Part shown: positions 43,501 to 51,684 of the stretch, one piece after another
How positions within the stretch are numbered: position 1 is the first letter of the stretch
How the letters are laid out: each line of letters begins with the position of its first letter
Assembly: GCA_016713505.1 (NCBI GenBank)
Contig: JADJPA010000001.1
Span: forward strand, 1,178,001 to 1,242,000
Source of the DNA: Candidatus Competibacteraceae bacterium
Lineage (GTDB): Bacteria > Pseudomonadota > Gammaproteobacteria > Competibacterales > Competibacteraceae
Length of the DNA: 64,000 nucleotides
Direction: 5' to 3'
Notes under the pieces: generated by a model
What the model was told of the DNA's origin: nothing
Database searches by the model: none
The model's input: the letters and a program-made list of their open reading frames with translations, nothing else
Translations under genes and position numbers: made by a program

Positions 43501-45809
43501 CTGATCCTTTGCGACTCCAGGCGTTGCCGGGCATTTTCCAAATCCGCCGGACAACCGGACAGCACCAACTGTTTGGGGCCGTTATGGTTGGCGCAAGTAA
43601 TGCCGGCTAGACCGTCCAGCACGGCTTCGACACTGTTGCGATCCGCCGCCACCGCCAGCATGGTTCCCAACTCACCGCCGGCGGCCGCTTCGACGATGAA
43701 ACGACCGCGCGCTTCCGACAGTTCCAGCAAGGTTTCCAGGGGCCACACGCCGGCGGCGTGAAGCGCGACATATTCACCGTAACTATGCCCCGCCGCCAGT
43801 TCCGGCCGCAGCTCCAACCGCTTGAGCCACGCCCACAAGCCGGCCGCGACCGCGCCCAAACTGGGCTGGGCCACTTCGGTCCGGGTCAGATTAGCCCGGT
43901 GCGTATTGGCCTCATCCTCAATAAAACGTCGGGGCGGATCGATCAAGCCGCTGAGTGGTGTCGGCAGCGTTCGACGGCCGGTCGGAGTCTTGGCGAACAC
44001 GGCGTCGGCTCGCTCCAAACCCGTTTGGAATTCAGGCAGAAAAACGCCCAACTCTCGCAGCATCCCCGGATATTGGCTGCCCTGTCCGGGAAACAACAGC
44101 GCCAGTTTCGCGCCCGGCTCGCACAACAGGGGGGTTTCGGTGTAATAAACACCTTTGACCGCAATCTGGCCGTCAGGCAATGCCGCCAGCGCCGCGTCCA
44201 GCCGTTCCGCCAACTGCGGGAGAGACTCAGCGATGATAGCCAGGGCCTCGCCTTCAGGTTTCAGATCGCACGCCAGCGTATAAGCCAAATCCGCCAGTGA
44301 CGGTTGCGCGCCCGCCGCCAGCGCCTCTCGCAACCGCTGCAATTGCTCGCGCAAACCGGCGCGATCCGCTGCCCGCCAGACCAGTAATTCCACGGGCCAT
44401 TCAGCGGAGGTTGCGACCGCTCGAACGGACTCATACGCTTCCAGCGCCGCATGAAAATTGATGCCGCCGAACCCGAAGGAACTGACCGCAGCGCGGCGGG
44501 GATGTTCGAACGGGCGAACCCAAGGCCGCGGCTGCGGACAAAGCATCAAAGGGCTGGTCGGGTCGCGCAACAGCGGCAAAGGCTGCTTGACCCCGACATG
44601 CGGCGGCAAAACCCGCTGATGCAAGGCCAGCGCGGCCTTGACCAAACCGGCGGCACCCGCCGCGCCCTTGGTGTGACCGATCAACGTTTTGACCGATCCC
44701 ACCGCGCAACTGGCCGGCGCCGCTGCCGCCTCACTCAACAGCGTCGACAGGGTTTCCAGTTCGGCGCGGTCGCCGGCTACCGTGCCGGTACCATGCGCCT
44801 CCCAACAACCTACCGTCGCGGGCGAATAACCCGCTTCTTGGTAAGCCCGCCGCAAGGCGCGCAATTGCCCTTCCGGGCGTGGCGCGGTCAAACCCTTGGC
44901 GCGACCGTCGCTGGAACCGCCCATGCCCTTGATGACCGCGTAAATCCGGTCGCCGTCCCGCTCGGCGTCGGCCAGCCGCTTGAGCGCCACCGCCGCCAGC
45001 CCTTCGGAAATGGCGATGCCGTCCGATTGCTCGTCGAAGGTCTGGCAACAACCGCGCGGGGATAAAGCTTGGGTCTTGGCGAAACACAGATACATGAACG
45101 GCGACTGCATGACATCGATGCCGCCGGCCAGCGCCAGGTCGCACTTGCCCAAGCGCAGTTCGTTCACGGCCTGATAGATCGCCGCCAGCGACGACGCGCA
45201 CGCGGCATCCACCGTGCCGTTGATCCCGCCGAAATCGAAGCGGTTGGCGACCCGTCCGGCCGCCACGTTGAGCAGCAGGCCGGGGAAAGAATCCTCGGTC
45301 CATCCCGGCAAGTCCGCCCGGCCTGCCGCCGCCTGCCTCGCGTCGCCGGCGAGGCGCGGCAGTTCCGAGCGCACGCCGTAACCCAATGAAAAATCACCCA
45401 ATCCACCAGTCGCGCCCAGCAGCACCGCCACTCGCTCCCGATCCAAGCGGCTCAGCTCGATCCCGGCATCGTCGAGCGTTTGGCGGATCAATTCCAGGGT
45501 CAGCAACTGCAAGGGATCGACGGATTTGAGGGCTACCGGCGGCAGCCCGTAGCGGCCGGGATCAAAAGGGATTTCGCCGATGAACCCGCCCCAGCGCGAA
45601 TAAATTTTATCCGGCGCTTTCGGATCGGGATCGTAATAAAGCCGCCAATCCCAGCGCTCCGGCGGAATCTCGCGGATGCTGTTGGTCCCGTTGAGGATAT
45701 TGCTCCAGTAGGCGCGCACATCCCGCGCGCCGGGCAGCAATACGCCCATTCCAATAATGGCGACATCGGCGGGACCCGGCGCGGGTCGCGGGCTACTCGG
45801 GTCGGTCAT
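40527..45809 (-). CDS. KS-AT-ACP-KR multidomain polyketide/lipid synthase
   Basis: The 1,760-residue protein has a ketosynthase (about 14-460; C204, H339, H379), an acyltransferase (about 565-880; GHSYGE, S676), a helical element (1019-1041), an alanine/proline linker, an ACP (about 1115-1200) with LGIDSIKRVEIL (phosphopantetheine serine S1151) and a ketoreductase (about 1240-1740) with GGARGI at 1474-1479 and the Tyr in GQADYAVAN. The DSIKRVEIL form and KR type are those of PfaA and HglE synthases. It lacks DH, ER and thioesterase domains, so a hydroxylated chain is expected unless partners act in trans. Confidence 0.92.
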   Translation of the reverse strand: MTDPSSPRPAPGPADVAIIGMGVLLPGARDVRAYWSNILNGTNSIREIPPERWDWRLYYDPDPKAPDKIYSRWGGFIGEIPFDPGRYGLPPVALKSVDPLQLLTLELIRQTLDDAGIELSRLDRERVAVLLGATGGLGDFSLGYGVRSELPRLAGDARQAAAGRADLPGWTEDSFPGLLLNVAAGRVANRFDFGGINGTVDAACASSLAAIYQAVNELRLGKCDLALAGGIDVMQSPFMYLCFAKTQALSPRGCCQTFDEQSDGIAISEGLAAVALKRLADAERDGDRIYAVIKGMGGSSDGRAKGLTAPRPEGQLRALRRAYQEAGYSPATVGCWEAHGTGTVAGDRAELETLSTLLSEAAAAPASCAVGSVKTLIGHTKGAAGAAGLVKAALALHQRVLPPHVGVKQPLPLLRDPTSPLMLCPQPRPWVRPFEHPRRAAVSSFGFGGINFHAALEAYESVRAVATSAEWPVELLVWRAADRAGLREQLQRLREALAAGAQPSLADLAYTLACDLKPEGEALAIIAESLPQLAERLDAALAALPDGQIAVKGVYYTETPLLCEPGAKLALLFPGQGSQYPGMLRELGVFLPEFQTGLERADAVFAKTPTGRRTLPTPLSGLIDPPRRFIEDEANTHRANLTRTEVAQPSLGAVAAGLWAWLKRLELRPELAAGHSYGEYVALHAAGVWPLETLLELSEARGRFIVEAAAGGELGTMLAVAADRNSVEAVLDGLAGITCANHNGPKQLVLSGCPADLENARQRLESQRISTAPLSVAAAFHSPLVAPARERLAEFMAAVEFYPPELTVYGNADAAPYPTEPDRIRHRLSEHLTAPVRFMDEIEGMYQAGARVFLEVGPKEVLARLTRQILGARPHLAVATDGAGGGINGLLHALAALWSQGAGFNAERLFDGRTVAKLDWAHLAETTRPTPLSSRIWWVSGGFARRSDEPARTGRAPAPAAEPQDENRSEPGSTDPAPAAFISSSNLVGAAMSPPNQTLINPLPVPSSGSGAWAMDQAMAAYQDTMRQFLQVQERVMLAYFTASNGEGEIPQFVLSAPVSPQTLSSPQPVLASAPPPAPVAAPPVSPPVAAAPASAKPAVPSAPPPAPVASSAAIPDLKPLLLKIVSERTGYPEDMVALDQDIEADLGIDSIKRVEILGLFRRSLPEPFAQDLRGEMEQVARLPTFQQILDFVRAWLDRQPKPSGQAPVRENARPFERAGTDATASAALSRHVLQAQTEPLPAIATPTLPPGLYLLTSDELGVADLVSQRLRQAGAQPLFLPDEVLQDQAHLQSWLGRRDSSLSVRAILHLSPLSQPPLTANTAFAEWRERLDRDVIALFPLLRLLCAELSAQGRLLTASGMGGRFGRDCAAGQPNRFPAAAGLVGLTKTLNIEWNPTGDSAGFCGKAIDLDVSQQPEALAGALFQELLWPGGRREIGYPGGVRTAFDTVAAPLPATAPIRLQPTADWVILATGGARGITAEVLYELAPYRPTMVLVGRSPLPEAESDALRGLDTAALRQHFIRSAQGQTRPAAIERQIQAVLHAREIRATLAELTQAGARVEYRTADMSDEAEVTALLDGLYRRFGRIDAVVHGAGVLEDRLVRDKTTDSVARVLAAKADSAFLLARHLRPDTLRFLGLFTSVAGRWGNRGQADYAVANETVNRLAWLLRARWGERIKIAAFNWGPWEATRHSTGMVTPEIRRQFAARGVALTPAAAGRQFFLNELLRGSPDEVELIAGDYPEGSLVGQPAAESQTETT

Positions 45810-45818
45810 CAGAAATCT

Positions 45819-46280
45819 TCAAGCCTTGGGAACCGAACCGTTGGCGCCATCAGCCAGCATGGCTTGGCGAATTTGGTCGATCCGCTCCAATTCCTTGAGC
45901 GTTTCGGTCAGAGTGGCTTCCATCCAGTCGGCGCGGTGGCGGAGCTGCTGGCAGTAGCGGGTGACTTCTTCCAGCGTGCTGGAGGTCGCCCATTCCTCGC
46001 GCCGCTGCAACTGGCCGAAACCGTATTCGACGCCGCCGGTCGGTTCGGGCGCGAGGCTGGGTCCGCCGCCGCCAGCCTGACCGCGCCGGTTCTGCTGCAA
46101 CCAATCCAGCAAGACCTCTCGAAGCTCTGGATTCTCCAGCAAGCGCTTCAAAAGTGGAATTTTGCCGAACGGATCTGGCTTCGAATTCGCCGCGCCACCG
46201 GCCTCGCGGTCGTGTGCCACGGATTTCTTGGGCTTGAAGTGGTGTGCTTGTTCCAACGAGTCTTCCTCACGTTCCGCCAT
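45819..46280 (-). CDS. Unknown 153-residue protein in the synthase run
   Basis: The N-terminal 40 residues are charged and probably disordered. A short helix (IPLLKRLLENPELREVLLDWL) and a C-terminal amphipathic helix (TRYCQQLRHRADWMEATLTE onwards) suggest a scaffolding or assembly factor. No family is recognised. It lies 9 bases before the large synthase, so it is very likely part of the same pathway. Confidence 0.55.
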   Translation of the reverse strand: MAEREEDSLEQAHHFKPKKSVAHDREAGGAANSKPDPFGKIPLLKRLLENPELREVLLDWLQQNRRGQAGGGGPSLAPEPTGGVEYGFGQLQRREEWATSSTLEEVTRYCQQLRHRADWMEATLTETLKELERIDQIRQAMLADGANGSVPKA

Positions 46281-46301
46281 GCGTCGTTAGCCCGACAAGG
46301 T

Positions 46302-47141
46302 TCAATCCAAAAAATCCATGTACCATTCACCGCTCGCCGGCGGTGACGGTTTCGAATCGACCGACCGGGCCGTCAAATCAGGCCGGCTTGTCGCGCCCGG
46401 TTTGGCCGTTTCAGCGTGGCCAGACACCTGCTTTAAAATCTGCTGCTGCACCGCCAGCAGCTCCTCACTCAGGCGCTGGGCGCGCCGCGCCAACTCCGGC
46501 AGCCCTAGGTCTTCCATTCGCTCGGGTGCGGCATCGGCTTCGACCGCCAACAGGTTACCCTCGATAATCCCGCGCTCCGCGGGAAAATCCAGCACCGCTC
46601 CCTTGCCAGCGAGCGGCTGTTGTTCCCTGGCGCGCTCCAAAAGCGCCACGGCCCGCGTGATATTGACCCCGGCGATCATCCGCCCGCCCGGTTCGCTCTC
46701 GGTCAAGTACGCCAGGATGGCGCGGGCGCGCTGGGCCTGCTGGCCGTTGGCCGCCGCGCCGCGCCGCTTGAGAAATTGCAGCAATTTACCCAGACGGTCT
46801 TCCCGAATAGGGGTTCCGGCAACGAACCGGGCATCCGAGCCTTCCTGGGTTAAAAAGGCCGCAACCCGCGACAGCAATCCACCGCTCGCTGCTTGGCCTT
46901 CGTTTCCCACCGCCTTACCGCCCGCGCTCGCCGCCCGTCGGTGGATGGGAACCGGCAGACGCTCCGAGCTGCTGGTAGCGCGTTCCCATTCGCTTTCCGC
47001 GCGGGAATCCTCCACCGCCGTCACGGCGGTTTGTTGGTAGCGTTCCCGCAGCGCGCGCAGCCGGGCGCGCCGGATGTCCACATCGTTTCCATCATTCATC
47101 TCATCGATCACCTTGCAAGGTCTGTGCAGCCAATCCGTCAC
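46302..47141 (-). CDS. Unknown 279-residue protein in the synthase run
   Basis: The protein starts with GTG at 47141 overlapping the sulfotransferase stop (GTGA); an ATG 14 codons later is an alternative. It is helix-rich with low-complexity stretches, and two sections (GGLLSRVAAFLTQEG and LARRAQRLSEELLAVQQQIL) look like coiled coil. No enzymatic motif or family is recognised. Context suggests an accessory protein of the synthases. Confidence 0.5.
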   Translation of the reverse strand: MTDWLHRPCKVIDEMNDGNDVDIRRARLRALRERYQQTAVTAVEDSRAESEWERATSSSERLPVPIHRRAASAGGKAVGNEGQAASGGLLSRVAAFLTQEGSDARFVAGTPIREDRLGKLLQFLKRRGAAANGQQAQRARAILAYLTESEPGGRMIAGVNITRAVALLERAREQQPLAGKGAVLDFPAERGIIEGNLLAVEADAAPERMEDLGLPELARRAQRLSEELLAVQQQILKQVSGHAETAKPGATSRPDLTARSVDSKPSPPASGEWYMDFLD

Positions 47142-48082
47142 TCGTAACCCACTTCCAAAGCCAGTTCAATCACCCGCGGATGAAAGCCCCGACCGTCGGT
47201 ACGCCACGGTAAGGGGCCATCCAGGCTGTAGCGGCTCACGCGCGTGGGCCGGATGCGCGCGTCCAACAGAAAATTGATGTCGTTGCCCAGGCGCGCCGTC
47301 GCCGGCCCCACGCAGGCGAACGGGGAAAGTTCTGGTTGCTTCATCGCCGCCAAATCCGCCGGCGTGCAGGAAAGACCCAGCCAACCGCACAAGTGGCCCA
47401 ACGAACCATCGAGGTCGGTAATGAAATCCTCCCCCCGAACCCGCATCCAGTTTTCGGGCGATACCCCTTCCAGAAACGTCATGATCGACCTATTGGATTC
47501 GTACCAAAAAACTTGCGGGTCCAATTCGGGAATCCGACCGGAATAATCGATCGAATTCAACAGCAATAACATCATCTTGCCCGTATGCAGCTTGAACAGC
47601 GATTCGGCCTGACCGCGCGGATGCCGCAACAGGTGAATGAAGCGAGCATCGGGAAAAGTATCGAGCAACCGTTTCAAATAAAGCGGCTTGCGCGTGTAGC
47701 CTGGACTCTTTTCCACCGGCCGCAAGGGATGCAGCCGGGCGGCCAATTCCTGATAAACCTCGCCGGTGGTTTTATCCGCCCGTGTCCTGATCCAGCGATA
47801 AGCCATGGCGATGCTGTCGATGCTTTGTTCGCCGGCGTACAGTTGCGCGACCGCGCGCAGCAGGCCATGCCGCATCATCGGCCAATAAATCGATTTTCGG
47901 CTGCCGTCGCTATCGCCGCCCCGCCAAAAATCCTTCATGGTTCCCGCCATGAACAAATTCAATTCCGGCAGGCCATACAATTGCGGGTGCTGGCCTAAAA
48001 TCGCGCAGATCAGCGAAGTAAAAGATCGAGACGGCGCCAGCAAGAATACGGGAGCCGCCGCGTTATGGCGGGCGACATTCAT
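47138..48082 (-). CDS. Sulfotransferase family protein 3
   Basis: This 314-residue relative of the two plus-strand copies has the PAPS loop PSRSFTSLICAIL (17-29), GQHPQLYGLPE (30-40) and the 3'-phosphate motif FIHLLRHPRGQAESLF. I chose the ATG at 48082, which places the loop at the usual distance from the start; the longer frame adds no homologous residues. It lies between the sulfatase-like enzyme and the unknown proteins, linking sulfation to the synthase run. Confidence 0.83.
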   Translation of the reverse strand: MNVARHNAAAPVFLLAPSRSFTSLICAILGQHPQLYGLPELNLFMAGTMKDFWRGGDSDGSRKSIYWPMMRHGLLRAVAQLYAGEQSIDSIAMAYRWIRTRADKTTGEVYQELAARLHPLRPVEKSPGYTRKPLYLKRLLDTFPDARFIHLLRHPRGQAESLFKLHTGKMMLLLLNSIDYSGRIPELDPQVFWYESNRSIMTFLEGVSPENWMRVRGEDFITDLDGSLGHLCGWLGLSCTPADLAAMKQPELSPFACVGPATARLGNDINFLLDARIRPTRVSRYSLDGPLPWRTDGRGFHPRVIELALEVGYE

Positions 48083-48131
48083 TGGTCTCGACCCTGCCCT
48101 AAGGCTATCGGAACTCCGCAAAGGCCGGCGC

Positions 48132-48974
48132 TCACGCCGCGCCCTCCTCCGGCAAGGCCGGCCGCAATCCCTCGACGAAAGGCACCTCAAAACATTTCGG
48201 GTGCATGATCGGACCGTGGCCAAAATAGCCGTCTTCGCCGAACAGTTCGCCGTGATCGGCGGTCACGATAAAATAGGTATTGGCGGGACATTTGCGATAA
48301 AGCTCGCCGAGCAGGCCATCCACATACTCCACGCAGCGCATCTGTTGTTGGTGCAGCCGCTGCATTTCCTCAGCCGGGAAAAACTGGTCGCGAATCGAAG
48401 CGGGTTCTTGGCCGGAGTCCGGCATATTTTTCAGCACGCCATGAACCCCGGAGATATGCGGCAAATCGTCACCGACCAGCATATAGGGGTAATGAGTTTC
48501 CCCGAGGTTCAAAAAATAAAATCGCGGCTGCGAATCCGGAAACGCTATGTCGCGCACCATGCCGGCAAAATCATTGTGATGGTCCATCAAGCGATAATCG
48601 TCGAAAAAGCGACTCATTCCAGAATGGGGGTTGAGCACCGGCAAGGATACCCGTCCGATGGTCCGATAGCCGTGATCCTTGAGAATTTTCGGCAGCGACA
48701 ATTCCGGAATGAAGGTTTTGAAGGAGAGCCCGGCGACATCCAACCGTTCCACCCACTTTTTGAACTCGCCTTTATACACTTCGGACGCAAAAACCCCGCG
48801 CGGGCTGGTATGGGGCAATAAACCCATCAGCATGGCGTAATGGGACGGCGAAGTCCACGACGCATAACTGAAACGGCGCTCGACCGCGCCAAGCCGGTCG
48901 ATATTGGGGGTTTCCGCCATGGAATAACTGTCGTAACGACAGCTGTCCATAATCAGATAAATTAGATGATTCAT
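48132..48974 (-). CDS. Sulfatase-like enzyme of the alkaline phosphatase superfamily, altered active site
   Basis: The 280-residue protein begins directly with LIYLIMDSCRYDSY (D10 metal ligand). At the place of the sulfatase motif C/S-x-P-S-R it reads T41-S-P-S-H45, so there is no cysteine for formylglycine and no usual arginine. TADHGELFGEDGYFGHG near the end supplies further metal ligands. It lacks a signal peptide and is shorter than typical sulfatases. It may act as a phosphoesterase or transferase on the pathway product. Confidence 0.75.
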   Translation of the reverse strand: MNHLIYLIMDSCRYDSYSMAETPNIDRLGAVERRFSYASWTSPSHYAMLMGLLPHTSPRGVFASEVYKGEFKKWVERLDVAGLSFKTFIPELSLPKILKDHGYRTIGRVSLPVLNPHSGMSRFFDDYRLMDHHNDFAGMVRDIAFPDSQPRFYFLNLGETHYPYMLVGDDLPHISGVHGVLKNMPDSGQEPASIRDQFFPAEEMQRLHQQQMRCVEYVDGLLGELYRKCPANTYFIVTADHGELFGEDGYFGHGPIMHPKCFEVPFVEGLRPALPEEGAA

Positions 48975-48997
48975 CAACTTATCTCGCGGCGAAAAAG

Positions 48998-50137
48998 CTA
49001 GCGGCGGTTGCGGCGACGCGCGCGCGCTTCGCGCAAACGCTCGGTTTGATCGGACAGGACATTGCCCAGCGACGGTTGGTAGGTACCGGCCAAACTCTCC
49101 CAATCATCGTCCTGGGAATCGTCCGCCTCATCGACCAGCTCGGAAAATTGCTGGGCCAGTTCGGGGATTCCCAGCACGGTCGCCCGATACTCCTCGACCG
49201 CAATCCGAAACTGCCCGCGCTGGTAATAAATATCTCCGAGTAATTTATGAATCAATCCCGCGTTTTGCTTGTTGAGCGGCAACTGTTTGAGAGCAGATTC
49301 CGCCTTATCGAATTTGCCGGCGCCAATCAAGGCTTCGACCAAATAAATTTGCACCATCGAACGGCTGGGTTGCAGCTGGAGCAAAACACCAAATACCTTT
49401 TCAGCAACCTCATACAGTTTCAGCTCAACCGCCAGCAAGCCGAGTTTCAAATAAACCGAAGCATTCTTTTCCGGCAATTTTTCCATGGCTACATTCAATG
49501 CATCAGCCGCTTTGTCTTTCTCATCGCGGCGGGCGTACAGCCGAGCCAAATGAAAATAAGCCTTGGCTTGACTCGGGTCGATTTCCAAAACCGTTTGGAT
49601 TTCCCCGATGGCTTTTTCAAGGTTTCCTTGTTCGGTGTAAACCTTGGCGCTTAAGATTCGAGGTGTCAGCAACTGGGGATTATAGCGCAGCGCTTCTCGA
49701 AGTTTGGCGAGCGCTTCATCGTACTGCTTTCTGGAAAGCGCTATCTCCGCCAGACCCAATAAAGCCCGATGGGATCTCGCATCCAAATCCAAGACCGCCT
49801 TAAACATGCTCTCGGCGTCCTCGAAATTTTCTTGGCGCAGAAGAACCAGCCCTTCAAGCATATAAGGCTTGGGTTGCAATGGATCGAGCGCCTTGGCTTG
49901 TCTAAATTGAATTAACGCTTCCTCAAAACGCTCCTGCCTGAAAAACACCAAGCCCATTCCCAGCAAGGCACTGACGGATTTTGGATCGTTTTCCAAAATA
50001 AGTTGAAACTCAAGCAAAGCTTCTTCATAGTGCTTTTTTCGAAGCAACGCCTTGGCTTTCTTGAGATGTTCCCGCCCGTCGACAGCCAATCGCTTGACCA
50101 CTGGTTTCCACTCATCGCGTTGTTTCATTTCAATCAT
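48998..50137 (-). CDS. Tetratricopeptide-repeat protein
   Basis: The 379-residue protein is almost entirely TPR helices (about residues 18-330), for example YEEALLEFQLILENDPKS, FEEALIQFRQAKALDPLQ and LEKAIGEIQTVLEIDPSQ, followed by an acidic tail. There is no signal peptide. It would provide protein-protein contacts, perhaps organising the synthase assembly. It is the first gene of the minus-strand run, divergent from the ACP gene with about 290 bases between. Confidence 0.85.
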   Translation of the reverse strand: MIEMKQRDEWKPVVKRLAVDGREHLKKAKALLRKKHYEEALLEFQLILENDPKSVSALLGMGLVFFRQERFEEALIQFRQAKALDPLQPKPYMLEGLVLLRQENFEDAESMFKAVLDLDARSHRALLGLAEIALSRKQYDEALAKLREALRYNPQLLTPRILSAKVYTEQGNLEKAIGEIQTVLEIDPSQAKAYFHLARLYARRDEKDKAADALNVAMEKLPEKNASVYLKLGLLAVELKLYEVAEKVFGVLLQLQPSRSMVQIYLVEALIGAGKFDKAESALKQLPLNKQNAGLIHKLLGDIYYQRGQFRIAVEEYRATVLGIPELAQQFSELVDEADDSQDDDWESLAGTYQPSLGNVLSDQTERLREARARRRNRR

Positions 50138-50401
50138 TACCCTACGGTTGCCGAATTAAAATACCAGGCGGTTGCTTTTCTTAAAACCATAAACTCAGCA
50201 CTCAAATTTTCAGCTAAAATGTGTGGTTGGAGTTCGCGCCATCCACTGGTGCACCCACTAAAACTCAGACGCATCCGGCGTTCTCAAAAACAGGTTCAAA
50301 CAACTGTGGAAATTCAATAAACAGGACTCTGTTGTTTCGAGTCAATCGCTAAAAAGCCAACTTGCGCGATAATCCATCGTTCAGTTACAATTCCGGCATC
50401 A

Positions 50402-50410
50402 TGGTATAAT
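50402..50410 (+). promoter_or_regulatory. Extended -10 promoter element for the ACP gene
   Basis: TGGTATAAT fits the extended -10 consensus TGnTATAAT exactly and lies 20 bases before the ACP start codon; a -35 match is weak. This places the transcript start near 50417 with a very short leader. Confidence 0.6.
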
Positions 50411-50429
50411 TGTTAGAGAGCCATCTTAA

Positions 50430-50711
50430 ATGAGCAACGACCAACAAGCAATTCTTGCAAAAGTGATCCACATTCTCAATGAAATGACGAATGACTGGGA
50501 AATAGATTATGACGGTGAAATCGACGAAAACGTCCGGCTCATAGAAGATTTGTGCTTTGCCTCCATCGATATCGTTCAGTTTGTCGTCGCGGTCGAAGAA
50601 GCCTTTCAAAGACGAAATTTACCGTTTGAAAAACTCCTGCTCAAAGAGGGTCGCTACGTGGACGAATTGTACGTTCATGAAGTCGTTCAATTTCTCAAAG
50701 AGAACCTGTAG
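50430..50711 (+). CDS. Free-standing acyl carrier protein
   Basis: The 93-residue protein has the four-helix ACP pattern, with the phosphopantetheine serine S45 in FASIDIV rather than the usual DSL. The helix after it (VQFVVAVEEAFQ) and the acidic composition fit a carrier protein. It probably supplies the KS-AT synthase, which has no ACP of its own. It opens the divergent four-gene run and has a clear extended -10 promoter. Confidence 0.8.
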   Translation: MSNDQQAILAKVIHILNEMTNDWEIDYDGEIDENVRLIEDLCFASIDIVQFVVAVEEAFQRRNLPFEKLLLKEGRYVDELYVHEVVQFLKENL

Positions 50712-50765
50712 TTTGACGGGTGATTTCCGCGTTGTTTCAGCCGCATCGAGCTTTCATCGACTCCC

Positions 50766-51647
50766 ATGAACAGCACCACTTATGAAGCATTCAGCACGCT
50801 TCCACAGTATGTCGAAGCGAATGAAAAATTCCTCGAACGACAATCTCTCGGTCACCTGACCCGCATTCTGGAGCTGGCTTGCGGCAACGGCGCGGTCAGC
50901 GAGTTGCTAATCAAGGCGGCACCCCAGGCGGATTTGAACGGCCTGGATCAGGACCCGGTGCAAATCGAGCTGGCGACCCGCCGGTTCGAGCAACTCGGTT
51001 ATCGGGTCGGCCGCTCCGCGCCAACCGGCGCCCGCTCCGCCGCTGGCAAGCCTGTCGTGGCCTTCGCCGTGTCGCCCGCCGACGAGCCGCCTTTTCCAGA
51101 AGCAGCGTTCGACTGCGTGGTGATCGCCAACGCCATTCACATGCTGCCCGACAAGGAAAAACTGGTTGCCGCCGCCTGGCGCGTTCTCAAACCCGGCGGC
51201 TTGTTCGGCTTCAATTCAGCATTCTATGCAGGAACCTTTCCAGAAGGCACCCATCAATTTTATGTCGACTGGCTCAACGAGGCCGTCCGCCATATCCAAA
51301 CCGTCAGCGACCGACTGCAAGCCGAAGGACAGCCGCCGATCCGGCGAGTTCGCGACAAAAACCGCAAGGCGTTCCGCAACCGTTGGTACAGCACGGCGGA
51401 ATGGGTCGCGCTGCTGGAGCGGCAAGGTTTTCAAGTCAACGATTTAAATGAACGGGTCGTCATGCTGGACGGCCATTGCTTTGCGGCCATCGGAGCCTAC
51501 GCTGGATTCGCTGAAGTACTGCTGAACGGTTATCCCGTCGAAATGGCCGCTACCGCCTTGCAAAAAACGGCCCATCCGACGCTCGCCGCCACCGGCGCCT
51601 CCGCCGTGCCACGTAACTGGCTGGAGCTGTGGGCGATCAAAAAATAA
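50766..51647 (+). CDS. Class I SAM-dependent methyltransferase
   Basis: The 293-residue protein shows the SAM-binding motif I as ILELACGNGAVSELL (about 37-51), the acidic residue in LNGLDQDP, motif IV FDCVVIANAIHML and the post-motif LKPGGLFGF. It would methylate an oxygen, carbon or nitrogen of a small molecule or lipid. It follows the ACP gene by 54 bases and is likely a tailoring enzyme of the pathway. Confidence 0.85.
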   Translation: MNSTTYEAFSTLPQYVEANEKFLERQSLGHLTRILELACGNGAVSELLIKAAPQADLNGLDQDPVQIELATRRFEQLGYRVGRSAPTGARSAAGKPVVAFAVSPADEPPFPEAAFDCVVIANAIHMLPDKEKLVAAAWRVLKPGGLFGFNSAFYAGTFPEGTHQFYVDWLNEAVRHIQTVSDRLQAEGQPPIRRVRDKNRKAFRNRWYSTAEWVALLERQGFQVNDLNERVVMLDGHCFAAIGAYAGFAEVLLNGYPVEMAATALQKTAHPTLAATGASAVPRNWLELWAIKK

Positions 51648-51684
51648 CTATTAAATAATAGTTTAAATTCTTCAGGACAAGCTC

